Source: JAFGTP01 sp964498725
GTDB taxonomy: Bacteria > Fidelibacterota > UBA2242 > JAFGTP01
DNA length: 16,277 nucleotides
NCBI GenBank assembly: GCA_964498725.1
Contig: CAZCHS010000081.1
Span: 1-16,277 of the forward strand
Direction: 5' to 3'
Positions within the stretch are counted from its first letter, which is position 1, and each line of letters opens with the position of its first letter. A program made the translations under genes and the position numbers. The notes beneath the pieces were generated by a model, which saw nothing but the letters and a program-made list of their open reading frames with translations, was not told the DNA's origin and ran no database searches. Shown here in pieces: positions 1-4,959 of this stretch.

Positions 1-131
1 TGGATAAGGCTCCCTATTTTCTATTTACCAAATTTCCATATTCGTTTTTGATTTTAACCGATAGGGAAAAATCAATGCTTCAAATACTGGTAAACCAATA
101 AAAATTTATAGATTTCAGCTTCGAAATAAAT

Positions 132-182
132 CAAATTCCCCGGCTCGACCGGAAAATTTGATAAGCGAAACTGATTTTCGCT
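132..182. repeat. Two adjacent hairpin-forming inverted repeats
   Basis: First stem: CAAATT..CCGG (132-143) pairs with CCGG..AATTTG (149-160) around a short CTCGA-like loop, with two internal mismatches. Second stem: AGCGAAA (164-170) pairs perfectly with TTTCGCT (176-182) around a 5-nt loop. No T-run follows either stem, so neither looks like an intrinsic terminator. They resemble the palindromic dispersed repeats common between genes in FCB-group genomes, but copy number cannot be judged from this window. Confidence 0.5.
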
Positions 183-244
183 CTACAAGACACCATCCCT
201 GGAGTTCTAACAGAACAATTCCCTTTAATAATATAAAAAAAATC

Positions 245-275
245 TTGACATCACTATTTTTCGCTATTACATTTG
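245..275 (+). promoter_or_regulatory. Predicted promoter of the peptidase-cyanophycinase-carrier unit
   Basis: A perfect TTGACA (245-250) is followed after 17 bp by TACATT (268-273), which matches 4 of 6 bases of TATAAT. The same bases also read TACATTTG (268-275), which fits the TAnnTTTG -7 element of the primary sigma factor of Bacteroidota. Transcription would start near 280 and give a leader of about 30 nt before the ATG at 311. This is a consensus match only. Confidence 0.55.
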
Positions 276-291
276 TAATGAAAATTACAAA
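272..291. promoter_or_regulatory. HexR-like palindrome, candidate RpiR-family operator
   Basis: TTTGTAAT (272-279) and ATTACAAA (284-291) form a perfect 8-bp inverted repeat around GAAA. It overlaps the predicted -10 element and start point, where a repressor would block initiation. HexR, an RpiR-family regulator of proteobacteria, binds boxes close to TGTAAT-3 nt-ATTACA; here the arms are the same but the spacer is 4 nt. An RpiR-family gene lies at 3985-4839 in the same locus. That this protein binds here is inference. Confidence 0.5.
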
Positions 292-310
292 AATAATAAA
301 AGTGAAAAAT

Positions 311-1423
311 ATGTTACGAAATCTGAAAAAATCACATCGCCTAATCGACCTTTTTCTGGAATTGGTGAAAATTGACGGCACTTCCCGCTGCGAATTAACG
401 GTTCGCCAATACCTGGTGGTGTTTTTAAAAAAACTCGGTCTTGAGCCGGTGGTGGATAATGCCGGCGATGCTGTGGGCGGAAACACCGGAAATATTATCT
501 GTAAAATCGGTGACGGCGGCGATTTTGTGGTGCTTTCCCACATGGATACAGCCGGGCCTACTAAAACCATCAAGCCGCAGATTCATAAAGACCGCATCAC
601 TTCCGACGGCACCACAATTCTGGGCGCTGACAACCGTGCCGGTATCGCGGCAATTCTATACAACCTGGAAAAAATGATACAATCCGGTGAAAAAATTAAA
701 GATTTCACTCTCTGCTTCACCATTTGTGAAGAAAATAATATTGAAGGCTCAAAGCATTTAGAATTACCCAAAACCATTCAAAAAGGCTATGTGATTGATT
801 CTTCCTTGCGGCCGGGTAAATTCATTCACCGGACTTTCGGAGCCAAAGGCCTGAATATTAAAATCACCGGCAAAGCGGCCCATTCGGGTCTGCAACCGGA
901 AGACGGCATCAGTGCGATCTACACCGCATCGTTGGCGATTTCCAAATTAAAACTGGGCCGGGTCAATGAAACCACCACGGCTAACCTGGGCATTATCAAA
1001 GGCGGCGAAGCCATCAATGTCATTCCGGAAACTACTGAGATCATCGGTGAAATTCGCTCCCAAAAAGTAGAAGATGTGGAAAAATTGGCCAGTGAATTTA
1101 AACAACAGTTTGAAAATGCTTGTCAGCAGACCGGCGCGCAGCTGGCATTCAAATCCAGGTGGGATTTTATGCCCTATTATGTATCCGAAGATTCCGATAT
1201 TTTTATACATGTCGTCAATATCATGGAAAAATTAGGACTGACACCGGAACCGATGCTGTCGGCCGGTGGCAGTGATGCTAATCCTCTGAATGCAAAAGGA
1301 ATCGATGCCGTCAATATTGGGATTGGGGCGCAAAATCCCCATTCCCATGACGAGTATATTCTGCTGGAGGACCTGGCCAATGCAGCGAATATTGTTTATG
1401 AGATTTTGAGGGAAGAAGGATGA
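311..1423 (+). CDS. M20-family metallopeptidase (peptidase T-like)
   Basis: A 370-residue, probably cytoplasmic, two-metal M20 peptidase of the peptidase T-like / YqjE type, with no signal peptide from the chosen start. The metal-site residues are visible: H77 and D79 in SHMDT, bridging D107 in GADNRAG, the E140-E141 pair in CEEN (general base and ligand), D163 in VIDSS, and a C-terminal His in PHSHDEY (344-346). The dimerisation domain spans about 177-287. The start at 311 is preferred because the homologous sequence begins there and it lies about 30 nt after a predicted promoter; in-frame starts at 158 and 278 would lie upstream of or inside promoter elements. The RBS is weak and A-rich. 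The stop overlaps the next gene (ATGA at 1420-1423). In this context it may cleave beta-aspartyl dipeptides or other short peptides in the cytoplasm. From memory, a dedicated cyanophycin-dipeptide hydrolase (CphZ) has been described, but orthology cannot be claimed here. Confidence 0.88.
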   Translation: MLRNLKKSHRLIDLFLELVKIDGTSRCELTVRQYLVVFLKKLGLEPVVDNAGDAVGGNTGNIICKIGDGGDFVVLSHMDTAGPTKTIKPQIHKDRITSDGTTILGADNRAGIAAILYNLEKMIQSGEKIKDFTLCFTICEENNIEGSKHLELPKTIQKGYVIDSSLRPGKFIHRTFGAKGLNIKITGKAAHSGLQPEDGISAIYTASLAISKLKLGRVNETTTANLGIIKGGEAINVIPETTEIIGEIRSQKVEDVEKLASEFKQQFENACQQTGAQLAFKSRWDFMPYYVSEDSDIFIHVVNIMEKLGLTPEPMLSAGGSDANPLNAKGIDAVNIGIGAQNPHSHDEYILLEDLANAANIVYEILREEG

Positions 1424-2310
1424 TTTTTTGGACATGGATTCACAGGATGAACACAGATAAGATTTTATTTACCATGACAGTTTTATTGATATTATTTTTG
1501 ATACCAATCAATCTCTGCGCCCAAACCGGCGATCTCTTCATTATCGGCGGCGGCAATCGTCCTGCATCCATGATCAATCACCTGGTGGAACTGGCGGGCG
1601 GCGAGCAAAGCCATGTCATCGTAATTCCCAATGCCAGTGGCGATCCTATCGATGTCGCTGAATATCAGACCAATCAGTTTCTGGAGCATGGCGCCGGTTG
1701 CGCGGAATATATTTTTGCGAAGAACAATGCGGTGAATGCCGATTCCAACATGGCAAAAATCGATAAAGCTACCTGCATTTTCTTCTCCGGTGGAGATCAG
1801 CGGCGACTGACAGCAGATTTACTGGATTCGAAATTACTGGCGAAAATCAAGGAAAAATGGCGCCAGGGCTGTGTCATTTCCGGCACCTCAGCCGGCGCGG
1901 CTGTCATGAGCGAGTTGATGATCACCGGCGATGAAAAATTGAATAAGAGCAAGTATTCATTCATTACCATAGAACCCGGCAATGTGATCATGACACCGGG
2001 GTTTGGCTTTGTGAAAAAAGCGATCATTGATCAGCATTTTATCAAGCGCAATCGCCAGAACCGGCTGATTTCTGTGGTTCTGGAAAATCCCGGTTTACTT
2101 GGCATCGGCATCGATGAATCCACTGCCATTCAGGTTCATGAAGACGGTACTTTTGAAGTAGTGGGTGAAAATTCTGTGATGATCTTTGACGCTAAAGAAG
2201 CCCAAAATATTCAGACCGATGACCGCAATAATTATTCAGCCAGCAATATAAAAATGCATCTGCTGATTAACGGACAAAAATTCGACATGAGCAAAGGGAA
2301 GGTGAAATGA
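1420..2310 (+). CDS. Exported cyanophycinase (peptidase family S51)
   Basis: A 296-residue serine peptidase of family S51, which cuts cyanophycin (a poly-aspartate backbone with arginine side chains) into beta-Asp-Arg dipeptides. Visible motifs: IIGGGNRP near the mature N-terminus, SGGDQ (D126), the nucleophile elbow GTSAGA (Ser157), DQHF (His206, likely catalytic) and GIGIDEST. The GTSAGAAVM form favours cyanophycinase over the shorter PepE aspartyl dipeptidase. A hydrophobic stretch ending LCA-Q is a signal peptide, so the enzyme should act in the periplasm or outside. Two starts are possible: 1420, with good SD spacing (GGGAAG at 1410-1415) and a 4-base overlap with the upstream stop, or 1447 (MNTDK), which gives a more ordinary signal peptide but almost no spacing from its AGG. 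It ends in a 4-base overlap with the carrier gene, so the two are probably translationally coupled. Family is confident; the true substrate is inferred. Confidence 0.87.
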   Translation: MIFWTWIHRMNTDKILFTMTVLLILFLIPINLCAQTGDLFIIGGGNRPASMINHLVELAGGEQSHVIVIPNASGDPIDVAEYQTNQFLEHGAGCAEYIFAKNNAVNADSNMAKIDKATCIFFSGGDQRRLTADLLDSKLLAKIKEKWRQGCVISGTSAGAAVMSELMITGDEKLNKSKYSFITIEPGNVIMTPGFGFVKKAIIDQHFIKRNRQNRLISVVLENPGLLGIGIDESTAIQVHEDGTFEVVGENSVMIFDAKEAQNIQTDDRNNYSASNIKMHLLINGQKFDMSKGKVK

Positions 2311-3794
2311 AAAAATTTCAAGCGCCGGATACCTATGTTATAATATTTTTCGTAGTCCTGATCGCCTTTGGGCTCAGCTGGATCATACCCCAGGGAAAGT
2401 TTGAGACCCGCACTATCAAGTACGAATACAAGGACAAGGTCACTGAAAAAACCGTGCTGGACCCCAATTCTTTCACCTATGCGGAAAAAGAAAACCGTAT
2501 TGACGGAACGCCCCTGTTTGGTGAAGGCGGTGAACCGGGATTTTTGAATTATGTCTTTGACGGCCTGGTTTCCGGCGATAAATGGGGGGCGGCTGTCGGC
2601 GTGATTGCTTTTATATTGGTAATCGGCGGCGCTTTTGGAATCATTATCAGGACCGGTGCAATTGAAACCGGTATCAACGCCATGATTTTGAAAACTAAAG
2701 GGAATGACATTCTGTTGCTGCCCGTCATGTTCCTTTTATTCTCCCTGGGAGGAGCAGTTTTTGGAATGGGTGAAGAAGCCATTGCCTTTTCCATGGTGTT
2801 GATTCCGATGGTAATTGCCCTGGGATATGATTCCATTACCGGTATCATGATCACCTTTGTGGCGACGCAGATCGGCTTTGCCACCAGCTGGATGAACCCC
2901 TTTGGAGTTGCCATCGCCCAGGGAATCGCGGAAGTGCCGGTGATGTCGGGCAGTTTTTTTCGCATTGTCATGTGGCTGATATTCACAGGTATCGGTATGG
3001 CCTATACTATTATTTATGCCCGCACGATCAAACGCAATCCGCAATCTTCATTGTCCTGGAAGAGCGATGAATATTTTCGCAATGATTTTAAACGGCCGGA
3101 ACTGCAAGACCACAAAATGACGATTGCTGACAAATTGATCCTGCTGACGATTTTAATTTCTATATTATGGATCATTTACGGTGTCATGTTCAGAGGCTAT
3201 TATATTCCTGAGATTGCCAGCCAGTTTTTCGTCATGGGGCTGGTCTCCGGTATTATTGCTGTGATTTTCCGGTTGAATGACATGAAAGTCAATGATATTG
3301 CCGCAGGATTTCGCCAGGGAGCAAAAGACCTGCTGGGCGCTGCCCTCATCGTCGGTATGGCCAAAGGAATTGTGATTATCCTCGGTGGTGATGATCCCGC
3401 CACACCATCAGTTTTAAATACGATTTTGTATAAAATCGGCAGCACTGTAGCGATTTTTCCGGCGGTTGTTTCCGCCTGGATGATGTTTGTCTTTCAGTCG
3501 GTATTTAATTTTTTCATTGTATCGGGTTCCGGACAGGCGGCCCTGACCATGCCATTGATGGCGCCTTTGGCCGATATGGCAGGTGTCAGCAGACAGGTGG
3601 CTGTGCTGGCATTTCAGTTGGGTGACGGATTCACAAACCTGATCGTGCCAACCTCTGCCGCGCTGATGGGATGTCTCGGCGTCGCCCGCCTGGACTGGGT
3701 GAATTGGGCAAAGTTTCAGATCAAATTCCAGGTGGTACTGTTTAGTTTAGGGTCGATGTTTGTCATCGCTGCCGTGATGTTAGGGTTTAACTAA
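2307..3794 (+). CDS. YfcC-type C4-dicarboxylate/amino-acid carrier
   Basis: A 495-residue inner-membrane protein with about 12 hydrophobic segments and a soluble insert at about residues 28-80. The conserved family blocks are present: GMGEEAIAF followed by ATQIGFATSWMNPFG in the first half, and FNFFIVSGSGQAALTMPLM followed by QLGDGFTNLIVPTSAALMG in the second. This is the YfcC / DcuC-like family (PF03606 type), whose members carry C4-dicarboxylates or basic amino acids such as arginine/ornithine. The start codon overlaps the cyanophycinase stop (ATGA at 2307-2310) with AGGGAAGG just upstream. Next to a cyanophycinase, likely cargo would be beta-Asp-Arg dipeptide, aspartate or arginine; that is inference from position and the cargo could equally be another organic acid. 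No T-rich terminator follows. Confidence 0.88.
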   Translation: MKKFQAPDTYVIIFFVVLIAFGLSWIIPQGKFETRTIKYEYKDKVTEKTVLDPNSFTYAEKENRIDGTPLFGEGGEPGFLNYVFDGLVSGDKWGAAVGVIAFILVIGGAFGIIIRTGAIETGINAMILKTKGNDILLLPVMFLLFSLGGAVFGMGEEAIAFSMVLIPMVIALGYDSITGIMITFVATQIGFATSWMNPFGVAIAQGIAEVPVMSGSFFRIVMWLIFTGIGMAYTIIYARTIKRNPQSSLSWKSDEYFRNDFKRPELQDHKMTIADKLILLTILISILWIIYGVMFRGYYIPEIASQFFVMGLVSGIIAVIFRLNDMKVNDIAAGFRQGAKDLLGAALIVGMAKGIVIILGGDDPATPSVLNTILYKIGSTVAIFPAVVSAWMMFVFQSVFNFFIVSGSGQAALTMPLMAPLADMAGVSRQVAVLAFQLGDGFTNLIVPTSAALMGCLGVARLDWVNWAKFQIKFQVVLFSLGSMFVIAAVMLGFN

Positions 3795-3811
3795 GACCTT
3801 GAAAATGCCTG

Positions 3812-3842
3812 CCCGCAATTGGCGGGGCTCAAAGGGCCTTTG
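3812..3842. repeat. Short hairpins after the carrier gene
   Basis: CCCGC (3812-3816) pairs with GCGGG (3822-3826) around a 5-nt loop and is followed at once by the palindrome CAAAGG-G-CCTTTG (3830-3842). They begin 18 bases after the carrier stop. There is no adjacent T-run, so an intrinsic terminator is not convincing; an mRNA 3'-end stabiliser or repeat remnant is possible. Confidence 0.35.
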
Positions 3843-3897
3843 CAATGGTTGTTCTTTTAGGAAATATAAGATTATTTACAAACAAGTTTACGAATTA

Positions 3898-3963
3898 CCA
3901 CCATTTCAAAGGCGATCCATCTTCGCCCTTCGGACTATGCTGGACAAGCCATTTGAAAGGTGG
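3898..3963. repeat. 66-bp imperfect inverted repeat before the RpiR gene
   Basis: The left arm CCACCATTTCAAAGG (3898-3912) and the right arm CCATTTGAAAGGTGG (3949-3963) pair as CCACC, TTTCAAA and GG blocks with one single-base bulge on each side. The loop (3913-3948) has the CTTCGCCCTTCGGACTATG..GGACAAG style of palindromic intergenic repeats seen in many FCB-group genomes. It ends 7 bases before the Shine-Dalgarno of the RpiR gene, so it would fold in that gene's leader. Confidence 0.5.
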
Positions 3964-3984
3964 AGAGAATAAGGGGACATAATT

Positions 3985-4839
3985 TTGGTACATAATGAAT
4001 TAAAAGAAAAAATTCGCGGACATTATAAAGATTTATCCAAAAACCTGCAGTTGGTGGCGGATTTTTTCGTGGAAAATTTTGACAAGATTCCCTTCCTCAG
4101 CGTACAGGAAATTGCCCATCAATCCGGAGCCAGTGTGGCGTCGGTGGTGCGGTTTGCCCAGAAAATCGGATATACCGGTTTTACGGAAATTCGTAATGCT
4201 GTGGCTGATAACCTGCAGAAGCACTTAAAAAGTGAAGATAAATTTCCCCTTATCAGTGCATCGGATGGCAAAGATGAAGAAGATATTCTCACCTCTGTTG
4301 CCAACCAGGATATTCAGAATATTAATGAGACGTTTAAAGTGATCGGGCACAAAGATTTTAAAAAAGCCGTTGATCTGATCGAAAGAGCCAGTACCGTCTA
4401 CACAGCAGGATTGGGAATATCTTTTTTACTAAGCCGGATTTTGGCCTATCAATTAAACCAGGTGGGTGTCCGCTCCCATGCCATGCAGCATGACACATCA
4501 CCCTTTCTGGAGCAGGCACTGTTGCTGGATAAAAAGAACCTGCTGGTAGTTCTTTCTTTTCCACCTTATTCCAGTGAAACGATTGATGTAGTGAAAGCGG
4601 TCAAAGAGAAAGGTATCAAAGTCGTCGCCATTACCGACAAACCGGCGGCGCCGGCTACTTTTCATGCTGATGTCAGCCTGATGGTAAAAAGTGAGAACAT
4701 GTTGTTTACCAATAGTTTTGCCGCCATTTCCGTCCTGATCAATGCCATCGCTACCCAGTGTGCCTGTCGCGATTATGATAAAGCGCAAAATATGATCAAG
4801 GCTTCCAGTGAAATACAGAAGCCGCTTGTTGAAAATTGA
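3985..4839 (+). CDS. RpiR/MurR-family transcriptional regulator
   Basis: A 284-residue regulator with an N-terminal RpiR helix-turn-helix domain (about 1-77, with SVQEIAHQSGASVASVVRF as recognition segment at 39-57) and a C-terminal SIS domain (about 130-260) that normally binds a phosphosugar or related ligand. The canonical S-x-S-G-x-T loop of sugar-phosphate SIS domains is not seen; the equivalent place reads LSFPPYSSET (190-199), so the effector may not be a sugar phosphate. The start is TTG at 3985 with AAGGGGA 7 nt upstream; the nearby ATG is out of frame and no early in-frame Met exists. It sits between the cyanophycinase unit and the TonB-receptor unit and is the only regulator seen. 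A HexR-like palindrome at 272-291 and an inverted repeat at 4901-4932 are candidate targets, which would make it regulator of both units. Confidence 0.92.
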   Translation: MVHNELKEKIRGHYKDLSKNLQLVADFFVENFDKIPFLSVQEIAHQSGASVASVVRFAQKIGYTGFTEIRNAVADNLQKHLKSEDKFPLISASDGKDEEDILTSVANQDIQNINETFKVIGHKDFKKAVDLIERASTVYTAGLGISFLLSRILAYQLNQVGVRSHAMQHDTSPFLEQALLLDKKNLLVVLSFPPYSSETIDVVKAVKEKGIKVVAITDKPAAPATFHADVSLMVKSENMLFTNSFAAISVLINAIATQCACRDYDKAQNMIKASSEIQKPLVEN

Positions 4840-4874
4840 AATTTTCCTGTCATCCTGAGTTTGTCGAAGGATGA
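4831..4874. repeat. Hairpin at the RpiR stop plus dispersed-repeat hairpin
   Basis: GAAAATT (4831-4837) and AATTTTC (4840-4846) form a perfect AT-rich stem spanning the RpiR stop codon. Next, TCATCCT (4850-4856) pairs with AGGATGA (4868-4874) around an 11-nt loop reading GAGTTTGTCGA. The second matches the CATCCTGAGNTTGTCGAAGGATG palindrome that I recognise as a widespread intergenic repeat in environmental bacterial genomes. It has no T-run, so termination is uncertain. Confidence 0.55.
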
Positions 4875-4900
4875 TGGTTTAGATAATGAAAATGAATTTA

Positions 4901-4932
4901 TTTGTCACTTTCGATGAATTCATTATGACAAA
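4901..4932 (+). promoter_or_regulatory. Candidate promoter/operator of the TonB-receptor unit
   Basis: TTTGTCA (4901-4907) and TGACAAA (4926-4932) are a perfect 7-bp inverted repeat with 18 nt between the arms. The same bases contain a weak sigma70-like pair: TTGTCA (4902-4907), 16 bp, TATGAC (4924-4929). A second inverted repeat, ATAATGAA (4883-4890) with TTCATTAT (4919-4926), interleaves with it. The arms share TTTGT with the palindrome at 272-291. Binding by the adjacent RpiR regulator is a guess. Confidence 0.35.
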
Positions 4933-4959
4933 ATAATTAGCGAGGATTTAGGAGGTTTA

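Larger units (their letters stand above)
1..310. other. Gene-free leader upstream of the M20 peptidase
   Basis: I see no credible gene here. An open frame continues upstream of the M20 start as far as a TTG at 158, but its first 51 codons read through hairpins and a promoter and do not look like M20 sequence. The segment holds two adjacent inverted repeats (132-182), a sigma70-like promoter (245-273) and a HexR-like palindrome (272-291). The end of any upstream gene lies outside the window. Confidence 0.7.

Noticed and set aside
11..94. Short inverted repeats TCCCTAT/ATAGGGA and TTTACCA/TGGTAAA near the left edge
   Set aside because: Seven-base arms with long loops that interleave rather than nest; expected by chance in AT-rich DNA.
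158..310. N-terminal extension of the M20 peptidase from a TTG at 158
   Set aside because: It would translate through two hairpins, the TTGACA box and the palindrome, and the added residues do not resemble M20 enzymes. The hydrophobic piece ILTSLFFAITFV is preceded by a long non-signal-like segment.
115..573. 152-codon minus-strand open frame
   Set aside because: It runs antisense through the hairpins, the promoter and the start of the M20 gene, has no family features, and the M20 frame is clearly the real one.
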